A stretch of DNA of 64,000 nucleotides from Bacteroidaceae bacterium. Its GTDB lineage: Bacteria; Bacteroidota; Bacteroidia; Bacteroidales; Bacteroidaceae. The position numbers were made by a program, and so were the translations under genes. Position 1 is the stretch's first letter, and each line of letters opens with the position of its first letter. Below, piece by piece: positions 17,074 through 24,060 of this stretch. Location: assembly GCA_017645655.1 (NCBI GenBank), contig JAGCNZ010000014.1, forward strand, positions 1 through 64,000, read 5' to 3'. The notes beneath the pieces are model-generated. The model was not told the origin of the DNA, made no database searches, and saw nothing but the letters and a program-made list of their open reading frames with translations.

Positions 17074-18603
17074 ATGTTACTCAAAGTTCTCTTGACCATC
17101 ATTTTCTTGGCCGTGATGGTTGGCGTGGGCATCTACTCCCACAAACAGGCCAAATCAGTTGACGGCTTCGTACTTGGTGGTCGTGCCGTCGGTCCGTGGC
17201 TCACGGCATTTGCTTACGGAACCAGTTATTTCTCTGCCGTCGTCTTTGTCGGTTATGCCGGACAGTTCGGCTGGAGATACGGCCTGTCAAGCGCTTGGAT
17301 AGGCATTGGCAATGCCGTCATCGGTTCTTTGCTTGCCTGGCTTTTGCTTGGTCGCAGGACAAAACTCATGACGCAACACATCGAGAGCCGCACGATGCCC
17401 GACTTCTTCGGCACTCGCTACAGCAGTCAGAACCTCCGAGTCGTGGCCAGCATCATCGCTTTCGTGTTCCTGATTCCCTATACAGCCGGCGTTTATAGCG
17501 GCATCTCGCGTCTCTTCGAGATGGGTTTCGGCATTCCCTACGAGTATTGCGTCATCGGTATGGCGGCCTTTACGGCAATCTATGTCATCTTCGGAGGCTA
17601 TAAAGCGACCGCGATGAACGACTTTATTCAAGGCATCATCATGCTCTTCGGCATCGTTGCAGTCATCATTGCCGTGCTGAATGCGCAGGGAGGATTGACG
17701 ACGGCGGTAGAGAAGTTGGCCAGCCTGCCTTCTGATGCCGACCCATCCGTCAATGGTGGTTTCGCGTCTTGGTTCGGTCCTGACCCGTGGGGACTGCTTG
17801 GCGTGGTCATCCTGACCTCGCTTGGCACGATGGGTTTGCCGCAAATGGTGGGTAAGTTCTACAGCATCACGGACGAGAGCGCCATTCGTCGTGGCACCAT
17901 CATCTCGACCATCTTCGCCTTCATCATTGCTGGCGGATGCTATTTCCTCGGAGGTTTCGGACGCCTTTACGAGCCCGTCATCAACGAGGCGACAGGCAAA
18001 ATCGCCTTTGACAGCATTATTCCCGCCATGCTTGTCACGCTTCCGGATGCCCTCATCGCACTTGTCGTGCTGCTGGTTCTCTCGGCATCCATGTCAACGC
18101 TCGCTTCCCTGGTACTGACTTCATCGAGCACCATGACCCTCGACCTCATTTATCGCGACAAGAAATCCTTGCCAGGCGAGGTAGAGGAAGGCAGCATCGA
18201 CGACGTTGTTGCCGAGAAGGTTGAGCGCAGAAAGGTCGTCGTGATGCGCGTTCTGATAGTCTTCTTCATCGTCATCAGCCTGATGATTGCCCTGAATCCC
18301 CCAACCTTCATCGCTCAGTTGATGGGCATCTCGTGGGGTGCACTTGCGGGAGCCTTCCTCGCTCCCTTCATGTTGGGACTCTACTGGAAAGGCGTCACGA
18401 AGTCGGCAGTTTGGGCTTGTTTCGTTTGGGGCGTAGGCTTGACGGTCGTCAACATGCTTATGGGCAACCCAATCAACCCGATAAACTGCGGTGCCCTCGC
18501 CATGTTGGGAGGCTTCCCGGTAGTATGGATTGCCAGCCTCGTCAGCCCGAAACTCTCGAAGAGCTACGTCGAGAAGATGTTCGAATGCTATCGCAAAAAC
18601 TGA
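17074..18603 (+). CDS. Sodium:solute symporter (SSS family)
   Basis: 509 residues, about 13 predicted membrane helices starting at residue 3 (LKVLLTIIFLAVMVGVGIYS). Family hallmarks: KSVDGFVLGGRAVGPWLTAF, the unwound first core helix AYGTSYFSAVVFVGYAGQFG, FGGYKATAMNDFIQGIIML and the second sodium-site region ALVVLLVLSASMSTLASLVL. It imports a small organic solute with Na+; proline/pantothenate-type transporters are the closest in layout, but the substrate cannot be read from the sequence. Probably co-transcribed with the porin upstream. Converges on eda, with array D and a bidirectional terminator between. Confidence 0.93.
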   Translation: MLLKVLLTIIFLAVMVGVGIYSHKQAKSVDGFVLGGRAVGPWLTAFAYGTSYFSAVVFVGYAGQFGWRYGLSSAWIGIGNAVIGSLLAWLLLGRRTKLMTQHIESRTMPDFFGTRYSSQNLRVVASIIAFVFLIPYTAGVYSGISRLFEMGFGIPYEYCVIGMAAFTAIYVIFGGYKATAMNDFIQGIIMLFGIVAVIIAVLNAQGGLTTAVEKLASLPSDADPSVNGGFASWFGPDPWGLLGVVILTSLGTMGLPQMVGKFYSITDESAIRRGTIISTIFAFIIAGGCYFLGGFGRLYEPVINEATGKIAFDSIIPAMLVTLPDALIALVVLLVLSASMSTLASLVLTSSSTMTLDLIYRDKKSLPGEVEEGSIDDVVAEKVERRKVVVMRVLIVFFIVISLMIALNPPTFIAQLMGISWGALAGAFLAPFMLGLYWKGVTKSAVWACFVWGVGLTVVNMLMGNPINPINCGALAMLGGFPVVWIASLVSPKLSKSYVEKMFECYRKN

Positions 18604-18653
18604 CCTGGCAGGTCGCATTTTCGGACTCAACAGCGGAGCGTAGAAAACATCAC

Positions 18654-18767
18654 ACGTGATGTTTGGAATTATTACACGTGATATTTTATTTTTAACACGT
18701 AATATTTCAATTTTACCCACGTGATAATTTCAATTCACCCACGCGACGTTGAGAATACAGACACGAA
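18654..18767. repeat. 22-nt ACGTG array D
   Basis: Units at 18654, 18676, 18697 (ACGTA), 18719, 18741 (ACGCG) and 18763 (ACGAA): steps 22, 21, 22, 22, 22. Decay increases towards the right end. Lies between convergent genes, next to a terminator. Confidence 0.9.
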
Positions 18768-18796
18768 GGGGGACACCACACGGCGTCCCCCTTTAT
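18766..18796. terminator. Bidirectional terminator between symporter and eda
   Basis: AAGGGGGAC (18766-18774) pairs with GTCCCCCTT (18785-18793), a perfect 9-bp stem around a 10-nt loop, followed by TTTATAT and preceded by A's on the other side. It directly abuts array D. Confidence 0.8.
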
Positions 18797-18815
18797 ATTA
18801 TATATAATGTGTAGT

Positions 18816-19481
18816 TTAACGCTTCGCCTCGGCGATGTAGGCAAGGGAACTGCGGCACTGGTCGGTGATATACTGCCAATCCTTGGCCTGCACCTTGTCG
18901 CTGGGGAAGAGTTTGCTGCCCATGCCGACGCAGAAAACACCCGCACGGAACCAAGCAGTCAGGTTCTCCTTGTCGGGAGAGACGCCTCCCGTCACCATAA
19001 TCTTGCTCCACGGCATGGGAGCCAGCGTGCCTTTCACGAAAGCGGGACCATAGACGTCGCCAGGGAAGACCTTCGTCACGTCGCAACCCAACTCCTGAGC
19101 ATTGCCAATCTCGCTCACCGTACCGCATCCGGGAATGTAGGGAACGAGGCGACGATTGCAGACGCGCGCAATCTCGGCATTGAGCAGAGGACCCACCACG
19201 AAGCAGGCTCCCATCTGGATATACAGGGCAGCCGTAGGCGCATCGACAATCGAGCCGGCACCCATCGCCAGCTCCGGACACTCTTTCGCCGCAAACTTCA
19301 CGCACTCGGCAAACACCTCATGGGCAAAGTCACCACGGTTCGTGAACTCGAAAGCCCGCACACCACCGGCATAGCAAGCCTTTATCACCTGCTTTGCCAC
19401 CTCGGCATCCTCGTGATAGAACACAGGCACCATGCCCGTCGTCTGCAGTTTCTGCAGCACTTGTATCTTGTCGAAAATCAT
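18816..19481 (-). CDS. eda: KDPG / 4-hydroxy-2-oxoglutarate aldolase
   Basis: 221 residues, class I aldolase (TIM barrel) that splits 2-keto-3-deoxy-6-phosphogluconate into pyruvate and glyceraldehyde-3-phosphate. Visible: FEFTNRGD (catalytic glutamate), MGAGSIVD, and the Schiff-base lysine region [16 protein letters not shown], then [13 protein letters not shown]. Length is normal. It follows kdgK on the same strand after a 77-nt gap filled with repeats, so the pair encodes the last two steps of hexuronate/KDG breakdown. Confidence 0.93.
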   Translation of the reverse strand: MIFDKIQVLQKLQTTGMVPVFYHEDAEVAKQVIKACYAGGVRAFEFTNRGDFAHEVFAECVKFAAKECPELAMGAGSIVDAPTAALYIQMGACFVVGPLLNAEIARVCNRRLVPYIPGCGTVSEIGNAQELGCDVTKVFPGDVYGPAFVKGTLAPMPWSKIMVTGGVSPDKENLTAWFRAGVFCVGMGSKLFPSDKVQAKDWQYITDQCRSSLAYIAEAKR

Positions 19482-19555
19482 AATTCACAATTCAGAATTC
19501 AGAATTAAAGGCGGCAACCATCCTCTCTCTCCCTATATAGGGGGTCGGAGGGTCC
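19482..19555. repeat. Repeat-filled kdgK-eda gap
   Basis: 19482-19506 is an AATTCACAATTC / AGAATTC simple repeat; 19529-19555 is a degenerate copy of the CCCCCTAAAGGGGG element (CTCCCTATATAGGGGGTCGG then AGGGTCC), with the same core, gap and second G-run as the DUF559 inverted repeats. Confidence 0.7.
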
Positions 19556-19558
19556 GCT

Positions 19559-20581
19559 TCATCTTTCCACTCTTCCGTTGCCGTTGCCGTTCATGAGGCA
19601 CTCCACCTCAGCAAGCGAGACGAGGTTGATGTCGCCCGGAATCGTGTGCTTCAGGGCACTTGCGGCTACTGCGAACTCCAACGCCCACTCCATCGGCTTG
19701 CCGTTTGCCAAGCCATGAATGAGGCCGGCACTGAAAGCATCGCCGCCTCCCACGCGGTCCACGATGGGATATATCTCGTAACGACGGCTCTCATAGAACT
19801 CCTTCCCATTGTAAATCAACGCCTTCCATCCGTTGTGAGAAGCGCTGAAACTCTCGCGCAAGGTGCCTACAACGTACTTGAAATCGAAGGTCTTCGCCAT
19901 TCGCTGGAAGATATTCTTGTAGCCGTCGGCAGCCGTCTTGCCGTTCTCGACGTCAGCATCCGGACGGAATCCCAGGCACATCTCGGCATCTTCCTCATTG
20001 CCGATGCAGACATCGACGTACTCCATCAGCGGACACATCACTTTCTGAGCCTCCTTGGCACTCCATAACTTGTGCCTGTAGTTGAGGTCGCAACTGATAG
20101 TCACCCCGGCTTTCTTGGCAGCGACGCACGCCTTCTCGATGCACTCGGCAGTGCTCTTGCCCAAAGCAGGCGTGATGCCGCTCCAATGGAACCACTCGGC
20201 ACCGCGGAAGATGGCGTCGAAGTCAAAGTCGTCCGGCGTGGCCTGACTGATACTGCTATGCGCCCTGTCATAAATCACCTTGCTGGGACGCAGGCTGCTT
20301 CCCGTCTCAAGATAATAAATGCCCAAGCGCTCACCACCTCGAGCCACGTAGCTCACGTGCACGCCATACCGGCGAAGACTGTTGATGGCGGCTTGTCCAA
20401 CTTCGTGCGCAGGTATCTTACTTATATAAAAAGCCTCGTTGCCAAAGTTCTGCAAACTCACGGCAACATTCGCCTCACCACCTCCAAAGTTCACATCAAA
20501 AGTGTCGGACTGGACGATTCGACTGTTTCCAGGAGTCGACAAACGCAGCAAAAGCTCTCCAAATGTTACTATTTTTGCCAT
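19559..20581 (-). CDS. kdgK: 2-keto-3-deoxygluconate kinase (PfkB family)
   Basis: 340 residues counted from the ATG at 20581 (MAKIVTFGELLLRLSTPGNS), chosen because a TATTTTTGC promoter box lies at 20621-20629 inside the longer open frame. PfkB signatures: FGGGEANVAVSLQNFG near residue 30, RDYLNYRHKLW-type substrate strand (SCDLNYRHKLWS) and the catalytic DRVGGGDAFSAGLIHGLANG. Phosphorylates KDG to KDPG, the substrate of Eda encoded next. The C-terminus (MNGNGNGRVER) is low-complexity. Divergent from nhaC. Confidence 0.9.
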   Translation of the reverse strand: MAKIVTFGELLLRLSTPGNSRIVQSDTFDVNFGGGEANVAVSLQNFGNEAFYISKIPAHEVGQAAINSLRRYGVHVSYVARGGERLGIYYLETGSSLRPSKVIYDRAHSSISQATPDDFDFDAIFRGAEWFHWSGITPALGKSTAECIEKACVAAKKAGVTISCDLNYRHKLWSAKEAQKVMCPLMEYVDVCIGNEEDAEMCLGFRPDADVENGKTAADGYKNIFQRMAKTFDFKYVVGTLRESFSASHNGWKALIYNGKEFYESRRYEIYPIVDRVGGGDAFSAGLIHGLANGKPMEWALEFAVAASALKHTIPGDINLVSLAEVECLMNGNGNGRVER

Positions 20582-20620
20582 ATTGCGACGTATAGTTGTC
20601 TTTATTTTGCTTTTTCGCAT

Positions 20621-20629
20621 GCAAAAATA
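20621..20629 (-). promoter_or_regulatory. -7 box for kdgK-eda
   Basis: Minus-strand TATTTTTGC with a TTG about 21 nt further upstream. Its place decides the kdgK start at 20581. Confidence 0.6.
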
Positions 20630-20737
20630 CACAAAAGTTTCGAATTAAGACAACGCTTTGCGCAATTATTTTTAAGAAATGACGTGTTTTTATGCGAAAC
20701 ATGGGATTATCTAACGAAAAATGTGTAACTTCGCAGC

Positions 20738-22048
20738 GTGAAAGAAGTAATTTCCACCCCAAAAGGGCTCCTCGCACTAAGTCCACTCTTCGTGTTTCTG
20801 CTGCTCTACTTGTTTCTAAGCCTTGCAGCCGAGGACTTCTATGCCGTGCCGCTGACGGTGGCATTCCTCGCGGCGTCGCTCTACAGTCTGTTCATCATTC
20901 GAGGGCAGAGCATCAGCCAGCGTTTCAGCCATCTCGCAGAAGGTGCCGCATCCCCTGGCGTCATGCAGATGTTGTGGATATTCATCCTTGCGGGAGCCTT
21001 CGCAGCGACCGCCAAGCAGATGGGCGCCATTGATGCTACGATACATCTGGCGCTGACGGCAGTTCCCCCGGGCTTTGTGCTGAGCAGCCTCTTCATTGCG
21101 TCTTGCTTCATCTCGCTTGCCACGGGAACCAGCGTCGGCACCATCGCTGCCCTTGTACCCATTGCAAGCAGCATGGCGGAACATACCGGAACAGGCACCG
21201 CAATGATGGTTGCAATAGTGGTTGGGGGTGCTTACTTTGGCGACAACCTCAGTTTCATCTCCGATACAACCATTGTTGCAACGCAGACGCAGGGTTGCGA
21301 GATGAAGGACAAGTTCCGTGCAAACATCTGGATTGCCCTGCCTGCTGCCCTCATCTGCCTCGTGCTCTACGCATTGATGCCCGCCGTCAACGTTCAGCCC
21401 GACCGCCTTGGCGACGTCTTCTACCCTGCCATCATACCTTATATATATATAATAGTGGCAGCGCTCTGCGGCATGAATGTGATGCTGGTGCTTGCCTCTG
21501 CAACCATCTTGGCAGGTCTGATAGGCATTGCAAGCAGCACGTTGACGCCTTTCGGATGGCTCAAGGCGATGAACGACGGCATCATGGGCATGAGCGAACT
21601 CATTATTGTGACGCTTCTGGCGGCAGGTCTGATGCAGGTCATCCGCAAGGCTGGCGGCATCGACTGGCTGATGCAACTGTTCAACAGCCGTCGGGGAAAC
21701 CGAAAGAAGGCTGAGCTGAGCATGGCTGGAATGGTGGTGCTGACCGACTTCTGTACTGCCAACAACACGATTGCGATACTGAGTGTCGGTCCGCTTGCCC
21801 GCTATCTCGCTCTGCGTTACGACATTCCAGCCAAGCGCGCGGCAAGTATCCTCGACACCTTCAGCTGCCTGGCGCAAGGCATCATACCTTATGGAGCACA
21901 GATGCTCATAGCAAGCGGCTTGGCAGCAATCAACCCGCTCGACATCATTCCGCACCTCTACTATCCATACATACTTGGAGTAGTGGCACTTGTGTATATA
22001 ATAGCAGACCCCCTAACCCCCTTTAGGGGGAATAAACAAGCAGTATGA
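20738..22048 (+). CDS. nhaC: Na+/H+ antiporter, NhaC family
   Basis: 436 residues from a GTG start. About 12 membrane helices beginning at residue 11 (LLALSPLFVFLLLYLFLSLA); NhaC features include SLATGTSVGTIAALVPIASS, VVGGAYFGDNLSFISDTTIV and DFCTANNTIAILSVGPLARY. Exchanges Na+ for H+ (some relatives exchange malate/lactate). TAACTTCGC just before the GTG may be the -7 box, implying a very short or absent leader. The last residues (ADPLTPFRGNKQAV) are encoded by the left inverted repeat of the DUF559 element, so the natural C-terminus has been replaced; the stop overlaps the DUF559 ATG. Confidence 0.92.
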   Translation: MKEVISTPKGLLALSPLFVFLLLYLFLSLAAEDFYAVPLTVAFLAASLYSLFIIRGQSISQRFSHLAEGAASPGVMQMLWIFILAGAFAATAKQMGAIDATIHLALTAVPPGFVLSSLFIASCFISLATGTSVGTIAALVPIASSMAEHTGTGTAMMVAIVVGGAYFGDNLSFISDTTIVATQTQGCEMKDKFRANIWIALPAALICLVLYALMPAVNVQPDRLGDVFYPAIIPYIYIIVAALCGMNVMLVLASATILAGLIGIASSTLTPFGWLKAMNDGIMGMSELIIVTLLAAGLMQVIRKAGGIDWLMQLFNSRRGNRKKAELSMAGMVVLTDFCTANNTIAILSVGPLARYLALRYDIPAKRAASILDTFSCLAQGIIPYGAQMLIASGLAAINPLDIIPHLYYPYILGVVALVYIIADPLTPFRGNKQAV

Positions 22049-22501
22049 TGGAGACTTACAACCATTTCCCCTATCAGAATGCAGACCCCATATACTATGC
22101 TCAGCTAAAAGACTGGGCAAAGGAAATGAGGTCTAATCCTACAGAGGCTGAATCAATACTCAGAGACCATGTCAGAGCGAAGAATCTTGGCCATAAGTTC
22201 CTGTTCCAATATATAATCGGACAGTTCATTGTGGACTTCTTTTGCCCTGACTGCAAACTGGTAATCGAAGTAGATGGGGGCTATCATTCGGAACCGCTGC
22301 AAGAATACGATGACGAGTTAAGGACACAAATGCTCGAAGAGTTGGGGTACAAAGTCATACGCTTCACCAACGAACGGGTGCTGTATGACATTGACAATGT
22401 AGTTAACGAAATAAGAAGCTTTTTGCAATAAAATGACTGAAACAAAAAACAAACAGGAAGTCCGAGGGACAAATCTCCCCCTAAAGGGGGACGGGGGGTC
22501 T
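22006..22501 (+). mobile_element. Candidate element: DUF559 endonuclease gene between 27-bp inverted repeats
   Basis: Left end 22006-22032 (AGACCCCCTAACCCCCTTTA then GGGGGAA) and right end 22475-22501 are inverted copies, 23 of 27 positions identical, and each end itself contains the palindrome CCCCCTAAAGGGGG or its close variant. The 496-bp unit contains one gene (DUF559). Solo copies of the end sequence occur at 8603-8625, 19529-19555 and 61221-61247. This is the layout of a small palindrome-spreading element (compare REP sequences with RAYT), but mobility is inference. Confidence 0.6.
22045..22431 (+). CDS. DUF559 (Vsr-like) endonuclease-domain protein
   Basis: 128 residues, a complete PD-(D/E)XK-like DUF559 domain: AKEMRSNPTEAESILRDHVR, KFLFQYIIGQFIVDFFCPDC, KLVIEVDGGYHSE (aspartate and E-x-D catalytic positions in VDFF...IEVD), LEELGYKVIRFTNERVLYDI. 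Related to very-short-patch-repair and group I homing-type nucleases. The ATG overlaps the nhaC stop and rsmG begins 2 nt after its stop, so it is translated from the nhaC message. It is bracketed by the inverted CCCCCTAAAGGGGG repeats. Confidence 0.88.
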   Translation: MMETYNHFPYQNADPIYYAQLKDWAKEMRSNPTEAESILRDHVRAKNLGHKFLFQYIIGQFIVDFFCPDCKLVIEVDGGYHSEPLQEYDDELRTQMLEELGYKVIRFTNERVLYDIDNVVNEIRSFLQ

Positions 22502-23113
22502 GTCATCAACAAATATTTCAGCCTGACAGACGTGCAGCGGGAGCAGTTTGAGGCGCTCGACGCACTCTATCACGACTGGAACAGCAAGATAAACGTCATT
22601 TCGCGAAAGGATATTGACAACCTCTACGAGCATCACGTCCTGCACAGTCTTGCCATTGCCGAGCTGATACGCTTCAAGCCGGGCACCAGCATCATGGACC
22701 TCGGCACGGGCGGCGGCTTCCCGGGCATCCCGCTGGCCATCATGTTTCCCGAGGCGAAGTTCCATCTCGTGGACTCCATCGGCAAGAAGATACGCGTTTG
22801 CGAGGAGGTCAGCAAGGCGCTCGGGCTGAAGAACGTCACGACCCAGTGGTGCCGCGCAGAAGAGGTGAAGCAGCAGTTCCATTTCGTCGTCTCGAGAGCC
22901 GTGATGCCCCTTCCCGACCTCGTCAAGATAGTGCGCAAGGCTATCAGCAAGGAACAGTTCAACGGTTTGCCCAATGGCCTCGTCTGCCTGAAAGGCGGAG
23001 AGTTGGAGCAAGAGGCAATGCCGTTCGGCAAAGCGGCACAAATCACGAACCTGAGCGACTACTTTGAAGAGCCGTTCTTCGACACCAAGAAACTCGTTTA
23101 CCTACCCATATAA
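22433..23113 (+). CDS. rsmG: 16S rRNA (guanine527-N7)-methyltransferase
   Basis: 226 residues. SAM-binding motif IMDLGTGGGFPGIPLAIMFP at ~87-106, preceded by the conserved KINVISRKDIDNLYEHHVLH, then FHLVDSIGKKIRVCEEVS and VVSRAVMPLPDLVKIV. It methylates G527 of 16S rRNA in the 530 loop. The first ~24 residues (TETKNKQEVRGTNLPLKGDG) are encoded by sequence up to and including the right inverted repeat of the DUF559 element; family members normally begin near INKYFSLT. No ATG/GTG/TTG lies between the repeat and the conserved part, so the extension is probably translated. Confidence 0.95.
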   Translation: MTETKNKQEVRGTNLPLKGDGGSVINKYFSLTDVQREQFEALDALYHDWNSKINVISRKDIDNLYEHHVLHSLAIAELIRFKPGTSIMDLGTGGGFPGIPLAIMFPEAKFHLVDSIGKKIRVCEEVSKALGLKNVTTQWCRAEEVKQQFHFVVSRAVMPLPDLVKIVRKAISKEQFNGLPNGLVCLKGGELEQEAMPFGKAAQITNLSDYFEEPFFDTKKLVYLPI

Positions 23114-23228
23114 ATAAAATGGAAGAGGGAAGAAGTGAGATGGAAGAGCGTTGCCTTGGCTCGCAAACCTGCACTGCGAAGAAACATTCCACTTACCAAT
23201 AAGCCTCCGACCACTAACAAATTGACAT

Positions 23229-23867
23229 ATGAAGTATATTTCCTTCACTTTCAACCCGATACAAGAGAACACGTACCTGCTGTGGGACGAGCAGACGCTT
23301 GAGGCCGCCATCGTGGATTGCGGCTGTTGGAACCGACAAGAGGAGCAGTTGCTGGAAGGCAGCATCAGGGCGCACGGCCTGAAGATGATGTTTGCTTTGC
23401 AGACGCACGGTCATTTCGACCACACTTTCGGGCTTCCCTTCATCCACCGCACCTTCGGCCTCAAACCTATCTTCCACACTGAGGAAGCCGAGACCTACAG
23501 GCTGATGCCCGCCATGGCTGCGGATTTCGGGCTGAACATCGGTGGCGGAATGCCTCCCATCGAACGCCTACTGAACGATGGCGACGAGGTCCGGCTGGGA
23601 GAAACCACTATCAAACTCATCCACACACCAGGGCATACGCCCGGTTCATCCTCGTTTTACATACCATCCGATGGACTGCTGCTTTGCGGCGACACCCTGT
23701 TCCAGGGGAGCATGGGACGCACCGACCTGCCCGGCGGAAGCCTCGAGGCGGAGCTGGACAGCATCCGAAACAAGCTTTTCCGGCTGCCCGACGAGACAGT
23801 CGTACTGAGCGGACACGGCCCCACAAGCACGATTGGATGGGAAAAGGAGAACAACTGCTGCGTCTGA
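23229..23867 (+). CDS. MBL-fold metallo-hydrolase (glyoxalase II-like)
   Basis: 212 residues. Metallo-beta-lactamase fold with the dinuclear metal motif THGHFDH at ~58-64, a later histidine in HTPGHTPGSSSFY and the bridging aspartate in LLCGDTLFQGSMGRTDLPGG, then SGHGPTSTIGWEK. Short hydrolases of this type act on thioesters such as S-lactoylglutathione-like substrates; the real substrate is unknown. The 115-nt gap after rsmG holds no gene. Converges on the GH30 gene through array E. Confidence 0.88.
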   Translation: MKYISFTFNPIQENTYLLWDEQTLEAAIVDCGCWNRQEEQLLEGSIRAHGLKMMFALQTHGHFDHTFGLPFIHRTFGLKPIFHTEEAETYRLMPAMAADFGLNIGGGMPPIERLLNDGDEVRLGETTIKLIHTPGHTPGSSSFYIPSDGLLLCGDTLFQGSMGRTDLPGGSLEAELDSIRNKLFRLPDETVVLSGHGPTSTIGWEKENNCCV

Positions 23868-23880
23868 GAAACCTGCTCCG

Positions 23881-24031
23881 TCAGCAAGCACGGCACAGCG
23901 AGTCAGCAAGCACGGCACGTCGTGTTTGAAAATGACCCACGTGATAAATCAATTTTACCCACGTGATATTTGAAATATTACACGTGATATTTTCATTTTA
24001 CCCACGTGATAATTTCATTTTACCCGCGTGA
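23881..24031. repeat. 22-nt ACGTG array E
   Basis: ACGTG-like units at 23917, 23939, 23961, 23982, 24004 and 24026 (steps 22, 22, 21, 22, 22). Upstream a 22-nt GC-rich unit (CAGCAAGCACGGCAC plus AGCGAGT) is duplicated in register (23882 and 23904), extending the phase leftwards. Between convergent genes. Confidence 0.9.
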
Positions 24032-24060
24032 CGTTTTCCGACATGCCCTGTTGAGTCGCC

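Noticed and set aside
17074..20581. One hexuronate-use operon of porin, symporter, eda and kdgK
   Set aside because: The transport pair and the kdgK-eda pair are convergent, separated by a terminator and array D; a shared substrate is possible but not shown.
22006..22501. Classical insertion sequence
   Set aside because: No DDE, HUH or serine/tyrosine recombinase gene; only a DUF559 nuclease, and no clear target-site duplication could be seen, so I call it a candidate element instead.
23881..24031. CRISPR array
   Set aside because: The repeated part is only 5-8 nt, the intervals are 16-17 nt and are themselves similar between loci; no cas genes are present.
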